Positions 1-5,905 of a DNA stretch of 17,923 bases are shown here, in pieces; positions within the stretch are counted from its first letter, which is position 1, and every line of letters starts with the position of its first letter. Under the pieces are notes generated by a model that saw only the letters and a list, made by a program, of their open reading frames with translations, had not been told where the DNA came from and did no database searches. Source of the DNA: Actinomycetes bacterium. GTDB lineage: Bacteria > Actinomycetota > Acidimicrobiia > Acidimicrobiales > JAJYPT01. A program made the translations under genes and the position numbers. The DNA is taken from contig JAJYPT010000019.1 of assembly GCA_021795135.1 (NCBI GenBank), positions 1 to 17,923 of the forward strand, written 5' to 3'.

Positions 1-24
1 TTTACAATTAAAAACTAAAATGGA

Positions 25-43
25 TTGTCGCTAAAGGACAATT
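25..43 (-). other. Small hairpin downstream of truA
   Basis: ATTGTC and GACAAT form a 6-bp stem with a 7-nt loop, about 65 nt after the truA stop. On the minus strand CCATTTTAGTTTTTAA follows, so it could be a weak terminator, though the U run is a few bases too far away. The remaining 109 nt at this edge show no gene. Confidence 0.3.
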
Positions 44-109
44 GTTAATCTGTTCCATTCTATTCTATTAAACCCAGTTCTGTCACCATATTTATAATTA
101 AGTATGCTT

Positions 110-955
110 TTAATAGCCAACTTCCATTAAAAAAAGACCTTGAGGAGGCGCTATAGTAGAAAAAGTTGAACGATCTTTAGATCTAAGTATCGAAGTTACA
201 TCTCCAGCTTTTAGTTTACCCATACCAACTTCGACCATCAATCCAACAATAGATCTAACCATTTGTTGACAAAAAGAAGTTGATTTGATTTCAAATTGAA
301 TTATATTTTTATCTTTTATACTCCAATTTACATCTAAGACCTTACGTACATAAGAAGCTGTGGGATTAGACTGCTTTTTACAAAAAGAACTAAAGTCATG
401 TTCTCCTATTAAAGGGTCACTTGCTAATCTCATTGAAGATACATCAAGAAGATGTTGTATGTGCCACGTAGTGGGTGCCAAGAATGGATCTGGAACCTTG
501 CAATTTAAAATTTGATAGATATAACGACGAAAAACTGCACTATGCCTAGCATGAAAAGAAGGTTCAACAATAGTTATATCTCGCACTACAATCTCTGGAC
601 CAAGCATTTTATTACAAGAATTTTGAATCTTGTTCAAATACTGATCAGTGCTAAAAGTACTATCTTTAGGGACCAAATCACAATGAATAACTTGTCCTTT
701 GGCATGAACACCAGAATCGGTTCTTCCAGCAACCACTAAATCAACTTTTGTGGAAGAAAAATTCTTCAATACTGACAATATAGATCCAGCTACAGTGCGT
801 TGATCAGGTTGAAAAGCAAACCCATGAAATCCCAAGCCGTTATAGGCCACAACCATTTTGAGCCTTATTTTTAAATCAGTATCCGAATTTGACTCTGTCT
901 GAAAGCTCAGCTGCTCCAGTTTAATAGCTTTGTCAGTTTTTTGTGTCAATTTCAC
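110..955 (-). CDS. truA: tRNA pseudouridine(38-40) synthase TruA
   Basis: TruA makes pseudouridine at positions 38-40 of the tRNA anticodon stem. The catalytic aspartate is D80 in AGRTDSGVHA. FHARHSAVFRRYIYQIL (about 134-150) carries the active-site tyrosine (Y145), and DFSSFCKK and FCQQMVRSIVGLMVEVG follow, as in the family. The length is 281 residues, slightly long, because about 28 polar residues precede the usual first strand (IRLKMVVAYNGLGFHGF). The start is GTG at 955 with only a weak GAAG upstream. An ATG at codon 34 has AAGG before it but would remove half of the first strand. Its place downstream of rplQ is common in Gram-positive bacteria; GC here is low (27 % in the one line I counted). 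Confidence 0.95.
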   Translation of the reverse strand: MKLTQKTDKAIKLEQLSFQTESNSDTDLKIRLKMVVAYNGLGFHGFAFQPDQRTVAGSILSVLKNFSSTKVDLVVAGRTDSGVHAKGQVIHCDLVPKDSTFSTDQYLNKIQNSCNKMLGPEIVVRDITIVEPSFHARHSAVFRRYIYQILNCKVPDPFLAPTTWHIQHLLDVSSMRLASDPLIGEHDFSSFCKKQSNPTASYVRKVLDVNWSIKDKNIIQFEIKSTSFCQQMVRSIVGLMVEVGMGKLKAGDVTSILRSKDRSTFSTIAPPQGLFLMEVGY

Positions 956-971
956 AATTCTTCAATGATTG

Positions 972-1011
972 CTGTGATTGATCGAATGAGACGACATCAT
1001 TTGAATCACAG
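972..1011 (-). other. Imperfect hairpin before truA
   Basis: CTGTGATT (972-979) pairs with AATCACAG (1004-1011), and inside it CGAATGA (983-989) pairs with TCATTTG (997-1003) apart from one mismatch, leaving a 3-nt bulge and a 7-nt loop. It fills most of the 66-nt spacer between the chorismate mutase gene and truA. No U tract follows on the minus strand, so a processing or stabilising element is more likely than a terminator. Confidence 0.4.
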
Positions 1012-1021
1012 TTCAACTTCT

Positions 1022-1357
1022 TCATGGCCCAAGTCGCTTCGGTGAGCAAGTACTTTCATCGATGTTGAAGATTGCATGCTCAGCCAACTCCACATTAATA
1101 AATCCTGAAATCATTGCCCTATAAACCTGCTCTACAACTGAGGGGTTTGCCCCAAGATCTCGTGCTAGGGTCATAACCTTGGCAATAACTTGTTCAACCC
1201 GTTGGGGCGCTTTTACATCATGAGTAGTTTTCTTGAACTGAGTCGCTTGTTTCACATAACCTTCACGTTCAGCTAAAAGAGCTACAATTTGACGGTCAAT
1301 GCGATCAATATTTGAACGCACTTCCTCAATGAATGTACAAATGGCTGTGTTATTCAC
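1022..1357 (-). CDS. Chorismate mutase, AroQ/PchB-like
   Basis: This is a 111-residue all-helical AroQ-fold protein. Chorismate mutases of this type turn chorismate into prephenate for Phe/Tyr synthesis; the related PchB is an isochorismate pyruvate lyase. Expected active-site residues are R14 (VRSNID), R31 (AEREGY), K42 (QFKKT) and R53 (PQRVEQV). These positions have the same numbers as I recall for PchB R14, R31 and K42. At the place of the catalytic Gln (Q88 in E. coli, Q90 in PchB) there is E90, as in the yeast enzyme; that alignment is by eye. The start is GTG at 1357, five bases after AAGGAG; a TTG one codon earlier is too close. The gene is somewhat richer in GC (about 45 %) than its neighbours. 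It sits between rplQ and truA, which is not usual. Confidence 0.85.
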   Translation of the reverse strand: MNNTAICTFIEEVRSNIDRIDRQIVALLAEREGYVKQATQFKKTTHDVKAPQRVEQVIAKVMTLARDLGANPSVVEQVYRAMISGFINVELAEHAIFNIDESTCSPKRLGP

Positions 1358-1446
1358 CAATACTCCTTCTCAATCATCACCCATAGCTAAAGTGGGCAAC
1401 TACAAGAGTGTGATTTTGAAATGCTATGTTACACCAGGACATTTTC

Positions 1447-1475
1447 AATATAAATTAATACAAAGATGAATACAA
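1447..1475 (-). promoter_or_regulatory. Candidate promoter for the chorismate mutase gene
   Basis: On the minus strand TTGTAT (1470-1475), a 17-nt spacer and TATATT (1447-1452; 5 of 6 matches to TATAAT) lie between the ribosomal terminator and the gene. The leader would be about 80 nt. The -35 match is poor (3 of 6), so this is tentative, but some promoter is expected after so strong a terminator. Confidence 0.35.
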
Positions 1476-1507
1476 CATCAACATTTGGATCTTACTTGAA
1501 AATAACA

Positions 1508-1557
1508 AAATGACTATGGGGCTTGTCTATATTTTCAGACAAGCCCCATAGTCATTT
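1508..1557 (-). terminator. Strong terminator of the ribosomal operon
   Basis: A perfect 21-bp stem, 1508-1528 with 1537-1557, encloses an 8-nt loop. The core ACTATGGGGCTTGTCT is GC-rich, and the minus-strand RNA ends in CAUUUUGUUAUUUUC. It begins 10 nt after the rplQ stop. The plus-strand side has only a short U run, so termination of rightward transcription is less likely. Confidence 0.92.
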
Positions 1558-1567
1558 AATAAAAAGC

Positions 1568-1921
1568 TTAAACTAACTCTATACGAGCCATAGGGGCATT
1601 GTCGCCCTGTCGAGGTCCAAGCTTTAAGATACGAGTATAACCACCAGGGCGATCGGCATAACGAGGCCCTATTTCATTAAATAATTTAGAAGCCATATCT
1701 TTATCCCGCATAAAAGAAACGACTTGACGTTGTTGTGCAACTCCGCCTTTTTTGGCCTTAGTTATGATTTTTTCAGCTACTGGACGCAACGCTTTTGCCT
1801 TAGCTTCAGTTGTAACTAGTGCCTCTCCAGCTATCAAAGAAGCTACAAGATTGCCTAACATAGCCTTTTGGTGAGAAGCACTACCACCAAAACGAGGCCC
1901 TTTTTTAGGAGTACCTGGCAT
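1568..1921 (-). CDS. rplQ: 50S ribosomal protein L17
   Basis: L17 lies near the tunnel exit of the large subunit. The 117-residue product has the family start MPGTPKKGPRFGGSASHQKAMLGNLVASLI and the GEALVTTEAKAKALRPVAEKIITKAKKG block; the end, PRYADRPGGYTRILKLGPRQGDNAPMARIELV, is diagnostic. The actinobacterial protein often has a long extra tail; here it ends at the core. The start overlaps the rpoA stop by one base, with AAGGAG upstream. The gene closes the operon, with a strong terminator 10 nt downstream. Confidence 0.98.
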   Translation of the reverse strand: MPGTPKKGPRFGGSASHQKAMLGNLVASLIAGEALVTTEAKAKALRPVAEKIITKAKKGGVAQQRQVVSFMRDKDMASKLFNEIGPRYADRPGGYTRILKLGPRQGDNAPMARIELV

Positions 1922-2862
1922 TACATCTCCTTAGTTCTGAGCGATAATCCTCGCTCTTCTAACTTTTCACTAACTTCATCTAAAGATTTTTGACCAAAGT
2001 TGGTAATAGCCAAGAGTTCATCGGGGGTTTTTTCTAACAATTCACCAATAGTGTTGACTTGGGCTCTTTTCAAACAGTTTCTAGGTCTTTCTGAGAGTTC
2101 AAGATCTTCGATTGGAAGAGCAAGATCGGGAGAAACAGTAGTTTCTACATTTACTTCTCCAAGTTCTAAACCTTGTGGATTGTCGCTCACATCTGCAATC
2201 AAACCAACTAAAACTCTCAAAGTCTCTCCAGCAGAAGCTAGTGCTTCTTGAGGAGATATAGAACCATCTGTCTCTATATCTATAACCAGACGATCATAAT
2301 CTGTAGAATGCTCTACGCGAGTAGGCTCTACTTGAAACGCAACTCTTCTAACAGGAGAAAATATAGAATCAATAGGAATTATTCCAATGGTATTAGATTT
2401 TTTATTTCTATCTGCAGAAACATAACCTCTTCCACTTTCAACAGTTGCATCTAGGCCAAAAGTAGCCTTTTGATTCAACATTGCTAAATGTAGATCAGGG
2501 TTTAAAACTTCTACCTCAGGAGGGCATTCAAATTGACCTGCTGTAACAGGACCAGGTCCAGTTGCTTCTAGGCGTAAAGTAACTGGCTCTTCTATATCGC
2601 CTCTCAATACAAGGTCTTTGATATTCAATATGACATCAGCTACGTCTTCTTTTACTCCAGGTAAAGTCGTAAACTCATGCAAAGCTTGATCAAAACGGAC
2701 TTGTGTAACAGCAACACCAGGAATAGAAGACAACAGTACCCTTCTCAAAGAATTACCTATTGAATGTCCAAATCCTGGTTCTAAAGGGCCTATGGAAAAA
2801 ATTTGCCTATTGCCTATTTCCTCGCCAACAGCCTCTACTGAGGGACGTTGGATTGTAAGCAT
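1921..2862 (-). CDS. rpoA: DNA-directed RNA polymerase subunit alpha
   Basis: Alpha dimerises to nucleate RNA polymerase, and its C-terminal domain binds UP elements and activators. The 313-residue product shows the alpha N-terminal domain with GFGHSIGNSLRRVLLSSIPG (about 30-49) and HEFTTLPGVKEDVADVILNIK. The C-terminal domain, about 245-313, contains ELSERPRNCLKRAQVNTIGELLEKTPDELLAITNFGQKSLDEV, the helix-hairpin-helix-like DNA-binding unit. AAAGG lies 5 nt before the ATG. The final codons AAG GAG ATG TAA double as the ribosome binding site and TAATG junction for rplQ, so the two are tightly coupled. Confidence 0.99.
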   Translation of the reverse strand: MLTIQRPSVEAVGEEIGNRQIFSIGPLEPGFGHSIGNSLRRVLLSSIPGVAVTQVRFDQALHEFTTLPGVKEDVADVILNIKDLVLRGDIEEPVTLRLEATGPGPVTAGQFECPPEVEVLNPDLHLAMLNQKATFGLDATVESGRGYVSADRNKKSNTIGIIPIDSIFSPVRRVAFQVEPTRVEHSTDYDRLVIDIETDGSISPQEALASAGETLRVLVGLIADVSDNPQGLELGEVNVETTVSPDLALPIEDLELSERPRNCLKRAQVNTIGELLEKTPDELLAITNFGQKSLDEVSEKLEERGLSLRTKEM

Positions 2863-2926
2863 GATGACCTTTCTTTAACTACTCTTAAAACTCTTAGTGA
2901 TTCCAAATAAAAACTGAGATAAAAGA

Positions 2927-2943
2927 CTTTATTTAGAATAAAG
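2927..2943 (-). other. AT-rich stem-loop over the rpsD stop codon
   Basis: CTTTATT (2927-2933) and AATAAAG (2937-2943) form a perfect 7-bp stem with a 3-nt loop across the rpsD stop, followed on the RNA by UCUUUUAUC. It could cause minor termination or pausing, or may be chance in AT-rich DNA. Confidence 0.25.
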
Positions 2944-3555
2944 TTCAACTATCAATTGCTCACGGACTGGTATGTCAATTTGTTCTCGCAAAGGATAATC
3001 TCTTACACTAACTGTATTTCCTTCATCGGTTGTATCTAGCCATGCTGGAATACTTCTATCCAAAGTATCTACGTTATGACGAACTACAATCATGGCTTTA
3101 GCCTGATCGCTCAACGATATTTGATCGCCTTTTTTAACGCTATAACTAGGAATAGTTACCTTTTTAGAATTTACACGAACATGTCCATGTCGTACTAATT
3201 GGCGGGCTTGCGAACGGCTAGCAGCCCAACCTGCACGAAAAGTCACATTATCTAATCTTGTCTCTAGCATACGCAAAAGATTCTCACCAGTAATACCACC
3301 TTGGCGAGTAGCATCTTCATAAAGATTGACAAATTGTTTTTCTAATACACCATAGATACGACGAGCTTTTTGTTTTTCTCTCAATTGAGCTAAATACTCT
3401 GAACCTTGACGTGCTCTGTCGCGACCATGTTCCCCAGGAGGATATGGTCTTCTTTCTACAGGACACTTGACTGAATCACACTTTGGTCCCTTTAGAAAAA
3501 GCTTCATCTTTTCTCTTCGACAAAGTCTGCAAACCGGACCGGTATAGCGAGCCAT
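2929..3555 (-). CDS. rpsD: 30S ribosomal protein S4, zinc form
   Basis: S4 starts assembly of the 30S body and lines the mRNA entry channel. The 208-residue product has an N-terminal cysteine set C9, C12, C26 and C31 (CRLC ... CDSVKC), so it is the zinc-containing C+ form. The S4 RNA-binding domain follows at about 98-160 (LETRLDNVTFRAGWAASRSQARQLVRHGHVRVNSKKVTIPSYSVKKGD). The N-terminus MARYTGPVCRLCRREKMKLFLKGPKC is of the actinobacterial type. In other bacteria S4 represses the alpha operon; no S4-binding pseudoknot could be recognised here by eye. It is separated from rpoA by 66 nt. Confidence 0.97.
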   Translation of the reverse strand: MARYTGPVCRLCRREKMKLFLKGPKCDSVKCPVERRPYPPGEHGRDRARQGSEYLAQLREKQKARRIYGVLEKQFVNLYEDATRQGGITGENLLRMLETRLDNVTFRAGWAASRSQARQLVRHGHVRVNSKKVTIPSYSVKKGDQISLSDQAKAMIVVRHNVDTLDRSIPAWLDTTDEGNTVSVRDYPLREQIDIPVREQLIVELYSK

Positions 3556-3573
3556 CTAATTCTTTCCCCTAAC

Positions 3574-3972
3574 CTAGACCCGGCGTCGTTTCTTAGGACG
3601 ACAGCCATTATGAGGGATTGGAGTTACATCTTTTATCCCTGAAATTTCTATTCCAGCATTTTGAATTGATCTAATAGCTGTTTCACGACCTGATCCAGGT
3701 CCTTTAACTAAAACATCAACTCGTCTTACACCATGCTCCATGGCTCTCTTGGCGCAAGCTTCAGCTGCCATTTGAGCGGCAAAAGGAGTAGACTTCCTAG
3801 AACCTTTAAAACCTACGTTCCCAGAAGATGCCCAAGCAAGTACATTGCCTTGGGTATCACTTATTGAAACAATAGTATTGTTGAATGAACTCTTTATATG
3901 AGCTATTCCTTGACTTATATTTTTTCGTTCCCTCCTACGAGGGCGACGAGTTGCACCAGGTTTAGGGCTCAC
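3574..3972 (-). CDS. rpsK: 30S ribosomal protein S11
   Basis: S11 lies on the platform of the small subunit near the E-site mRNA. The 132-residue product has the family blocks KNISQGIAHIKSSFNNTIVSISDTQGNVLAWASSGNVGFKGSRKSTPFAAQMAAEACAKRAMEHGVRRVDVLVKGPGSGRETAIRSIQNAGIEISGIKDVTPIPHNGCRPKKRRRV, recognisable from end to end. The start is GTG, overlapping the rpsM stop, with AAGG seven bases upstream. It is followed by an 18-nt gap before rpsD. Confidence 0.98.
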   Translation of the reverse strand: MSPKPGATRRPRRRERKNISQGIAHIKSSFNNTIVSISDTQGNVLAWASSGNVGFKGSRKSTPFAAQMAAEACAKRAMEHGVRRVDVLVKGPGSGRETAIRSIQNAGIEISGIKDVTPIPHNGCRPKKRRRV

Positions 3973-4346
3973 TTACGAACCTTCTTCTTTCCAGCCACTG
4001 TCTTTTTTGGACCTTTACGAGTACGAGCATTTGTATGAGTTCTTTGACCATGGACAGGTAACCCACGACGGTGTCTAACACCTTGGTAGGAACCAATTTC
4101 CATTTTACGTCTGATATCTTGAGCGACATCTCGACGTAAATCTCCTTCTACTTTCGCATTAGATTCAATCCAAGTACGTAAGCGAGCTACTTCTTCATCG
4201 GTTAAGTTTCTCACTCTTGTATCTTTGTCAATTTGAGTATCAGAACATATACGACTTGCCATAGTACGACCTACGCCAAATATATAAGTAAGACTTATCT
4301 CAAGTCTTTTTTCACGTGGTATATCAACTCCAGCTATACGAGCCAT
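3969..4346 (-). CDS. rpsM: 30S ribosomal protein S13
   Basis: S13 is in the head of the small subunit and forms intersubunit bridges B1a and B1b. The 125-residue product begins with MARIAGVDIPREKRLEISLTYIFGVG and has the conserved C-terminal DIRRKMEIGSYQGVRHRRGLPVHGQRTHTNARTRKGPKK, followed by a lysine-rich tail that reaches the P site. The start lies 2 nt after rpmJ. The stop overlaps the rpsK start by four bases (GTGA). Confidence 0.98.
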   Translation of the reverse strand: MARIAGVDIPREKRLEISLTYIFGVGRTMASRICSDTQIDKDTRVRNLTDEEVARLRTWIESNAKVEGDLRRDVAQDIRRKMEIGSYQGVRHRRGLPVHGQRTHTNARTRKGPKKTVAGKKKVRK

Positions 4347-4348
4347 CT

Positions 4349-4462
4349 TTATCCCTGACGTTGCTTATGACGCGGATTATTACAAATAACAAGTACCCGT
4401 CCATGACGGCGGATAACTTTACATTTTTCACAAATAGTTTTAACACTCGGTCTTACTTTCAC
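4349..4462 (-). CDS. rpmJ: 50S ribosomal protein L36
   Basis: L36 is the smallest large-subunit protein. The 37-residue product has the zinc-type ligand set C11, C14, C27 and H32 in MKVRPSVKTICEKCKVIRR, HGRVLVICNNPRHKQRQG. The start is GTG at 4462, with GGAAG seven bases upstream; the open frame continues back to the infA stop but without a usable ATG. It falls between infA and rpsM as in most bacteria. Its stop is 2 nt before the rpsM ATG, and the AGGGAT at its end supplies that gene's ribosome binding site. Confidence 0.96.
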   Translation of the reverse strand: MKVRPSVKTICEKCKVIRRHGRVLVICNNPRHKQRQG

Positions 4463-4504
4463 AGCTCGCTTCCAAGTAGATCTTTGAACATGTATGAATC
4501 CTAA

Positions 4505-4729
4505 CTACTTGTAACGGTAAATTATGCGGCCTCGGTTGAGGTCGTAGGTAGGAATTTCAACTTGCACTCTGTCACCCGATAAGATACGTATACGATTCAT
4601 ACGCATCTTGCCTGAGCTATGAGCTAACAACTTATGGCCATTTTCCAATTCGACACGAAACATAGCATTAGGAAGCGGTTCTACAACCGTACCTTCTAAA
4701 ACTATTGCATCTTCTTTTGGCTTTGCCAG
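4505..4729 (-). CDS. infA: Translation initiation factor IF-1, apparent CTG start
   Basis: IF-1 is an OB-fold protein that occupies the 30S A site during initiation. The 74-residue product aligns along its whole length: AKPKEDAIVLEGTVVEPLPN, AMFRVELENGHKLLAHSSGK, MRMNRIRILSGDRVQVE and YDLNRGRIIYRYK. The codon where the family begins is CTG (4727-4729). It is preceded by ATT and GGA GGA, and an in-frame TGA lies at 4739-4741, so no ATG, GTG or TTG is available before residue 23. A strong GAGGAGG (4734-4740) lies 4 nt before the CTG. ATT immediately upstream would be too close to that site. The gene is too short and its start too odd for simple gene finders. It is 42 nt before rpmJ. Confidence 0.95.
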   Translation of the reverse strand: MAKPKEDAIVLEGTVVEPLPNAMFRVELENGHKLLAHSSGKMRMNRIRILSGDRVQVEIPTYDLNRGRIIYRYK

Positions 4730-4733
4730 AATT

Positions 4734-4740
4734 CCTCCTC
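4734..4740 (-). promoter_or_regulatory. Strong Shine-Dalgarno sequence of infA
   Basis: GAGGAGG on the minus strand ends 4 nt before the CTG of infA and overlaps the in-frame TGA (4739-4741) that rules out an upstream start. A near-perfect ribosome binding site could compensate for the weak start codon. Confidence 0.8.
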
Positions 4741-4832
4741 AATTCGCGTAATTAACCCAAAACAGGTAATGGATCAATTTGCGGAAAAACACCCATAACG
4801 GATAATAACCGCAGATAATACTATCTTGACAT

Positions 4833-4853
4833 CCTTCTTATTTAGCAAGAAGG
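4833..4853 (-). other. Stem-loop in the infA leader
   Basis: CCTTCTT and AAGAAGG form a perfect 7-bp stem around a 7-nt loop (4840-4846). On the minus-strand RNA no U tract follows, so it is not a terminator; a structural element or RNA-protein binding site in the leader is possible. The function is unknown. Confidence 0.4.
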
Positions 4854-4919
4854 CCTTTAGTGTTTCAAAGTTGAAGCACTTTAGCTTTTATCCTAGGAGT
4901 CCTAACCTCTACTCCATAG

Positions 4920-4945
4920 AAAAACCGTACATGCCTTACGGTTTT
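4920..4945 (-). terminator. Terminator-like hairpin inside the infA leader
   Basis: A perfect 9-bp stem, AAAACCGTA (RNA 4945-4937) with TACGGTTTT (4929-4921), has a 7-nt loop AGGCATG. With the following base the RNA shows GGUUUUU, the usual shape of an intrinsic terminator with the U tract partly inside the stem. It lies about 85-110 nt after the inferred transcription start and about 190 nt before infA, so it could act as an attenuator or could end read-through from map. Confidence 0.55.
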
Positions 4946-5036
4946 GTATCACCTAATTAATTAGGAAGATACTTAAATCAAACCCAGTTAAGAACTTTAC
5001 CTTAAATTTAAGCAAAATTACATATTACTCTAAAAT

Positions 5037-5065
5037 ATTATACTGCTTAGAAAAACAGAAGTAAA
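5037..5065 (-). promoter_or_regulatory. Candidate promoter for the infA-rplQ genes
   Basis: On the minus strand there is a -35 box TTTACT (5060-5065; 4 of 6 matches to TTGACA), a 17-nt spacer, and a perfect -10 box TATAAT (5037-5042). Transcription would start near 5030. It sits downstream of the map terminator and upstream of infA, which fits an independent alpha-operon promoter. AT-rich DNA makes chance matches common, but the exact spacing and the consensus -10 favour it. Confidence 0.55.
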
Positions 5066-5140
5066 GATTACTACAAATTCTGAAATTTTTCATCTTTATC
5101 TAAAGATAAACTTTTCAGAGCTATTAATCAATAATAGCCG

Positions 5141-5163
5141 AAAAAAACCCTATTCCCAAATAG
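5141..5163 (-). terminator. Weak intrinsic terminator after map
   Basis: On the minus strand CTATT-TGGG-AATAG (5150-5163) forms a 5-bp stem, extendable by a U-G pair, and is followed two bases later by seven U residues (5141-5147). The stem begins 1 nt after the map stop. The U tract is excellent but the stem is short and AT-rich, so partial termination is the likely outcome. Confidence 0.5.
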
Positions 5164-5164
5164 A

Positions 5165-5905
5165 TCACGGTATTGTTAATATTTCTGGTCCATTTTCACT
5201 TATTGCAATAGTGTGTTCAAAATGAGCTGACAACGAACCATCTAGAGTAACAACACTCCATCCATCTGAAAGCACTTTAGTTTTATCTCCACCTATATTC
5301 AACATAGGCTCTACTGCAAATACATTTCCAACTTTTAATTTAGGTCCACCATTGCCAGGCCAATAATTTGGAACTTGAGGCTCTTCATGCATCGCTGTAC
5401 CAATAGCATGACCAACATATTCTCTTACTATTCCATACCCAGCTGATTCAGCTACTTTTTGAACTGCTCTTCCTATTTCATGCAAACGATTCCCTGGTTG
5501 CATCTTTTCAATTCCAGCATATAGAGAACGTTCAGTAACTTCAATAAGTTTTTCAGCCTCTGGAGATATATTACCAACTCCCATTGTATAAGCAGCATCT
5601 CCATGGTATCCCTCTACGATAGCTCCACAGTCAATAGAGATAATATCTCCTTCTTGGAGAATATAGTCTCCAGGTATTCCATGGACAATCATAGAGTTAG
5701 GAGAAGTACAAATAACCGCGGGAAAGCCATGATAATTTAAAAAATTAGAACGAGCTCCTCTTTTTTCCAAAACGTTTCTAGCTACTTTGTCTAGATCTAA
5801 AGTGCTCACTCCTGGTTTTACAGCCAACCTAGTAGCCTCGTGCATTTCAGCTACTACTTTGCCAGCTTTTCGCATCTTTGCAATTTCTTGAGGTGTTCTA
5901 ATCAA
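5165..5905 (-). CDS. map: Methionine aminopeptidase, type I
   Basis: This enzyme removes the initiator methionine from new proteins. The 246-residue product has all five expected metal ligands: D92 and D103 (IDCGAIVEGYHGDAAY), H166 (YVGHAIG), E199 (FAVEPML) and E230 (AHFEHTIAI), plus the substrate-binding H75 (IVHGIP). The start is TTG at 5905, overlapping the adk stop; the next ATG, 10 codons later, would cut off the conserved IRTPQEIAK opening. No N-terminal SH3-type zinc extension is present. It ends the secY-adk-map run: its stop is followed at once by a short hairpin with seven U residues. Confidence 0.97.
   Translation of the reverse strand: MIRTPQEIAKMRKAGKVVAEMHEATRLAVKPGVSTLDLDKVARNVLEKRGARSNFLNYHGFPAVICTSPNSMIVHGIPGDYILQEGDIISIDCGAIVEGYHGDAAYTMGVGNISPEAEKLIEVTERSLYAGIEKMQPGNRLHEIGRAVQKVAESAGYGIVREYVGHAIGTAMHEEPQVPNYWPGNGGPKLKVGNVFAVEPMLNIGGDKTKVLSDGWSVVTLDGSLSAHFEHTIAISENGPEILTIP

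Larger units (their letters stand above)
4730..5164 (-). promoter_or_regulatory. map-infA spacer: terminator, promoter and structured leader
   Basis: This 435-nt non-coding stretch is very AT-rich near map and more structured near infA. In minus-strand order it has a weak terminator (5141-5163), a 7-bp GCTATTA/TAATAGC stem (5120-5138), AT-rich pairs including TTTATC/GATAAA around 5095-5110, a promoter (5037-5065), a terminator-like hairpin (4921-4945), an imperfect stem (4859-4880), and a 7-bp CCTTCTT/AAGAAGG stem (4833-4853). It ends with the Shine-Dalgarno sequence of infA (4734-4740). I see no coding potential in it. Transcripts from the promoter would carry a leader of about 300 nt. Confidence 0.55.

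Noticed and set aside
110..955. truA as a frameshifted or truncated copy
   Set aside because: The frame is open throughout, with all main motifs. The only oddity is a longer polar N-terminus, which can be explained by start choice.
1361..1507. Trp- or Tyr-responsive attenuator (leader peptide or T-box) before the chorismate mutase gene
   Set aside because: No T-box consensus, no aromatic-rich leader peptide with a ribosome binding site, and no second terminator between the promoter candidate and the gene.
2881..2897. Direct repeat ACTCTTA twice, 10 bases apart, upstream of rpoA
   Set aside because: Two short AT-rich copies in a 66-nt spacer are within chance, and no regulator site is recognised.
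2863..2928. Separate promoter for rpoA
   Set aside because: No pair of hexamers with acceptable spacing was found. The gap contains mostly T-rich sequence and the rpoA ribosome binding site.
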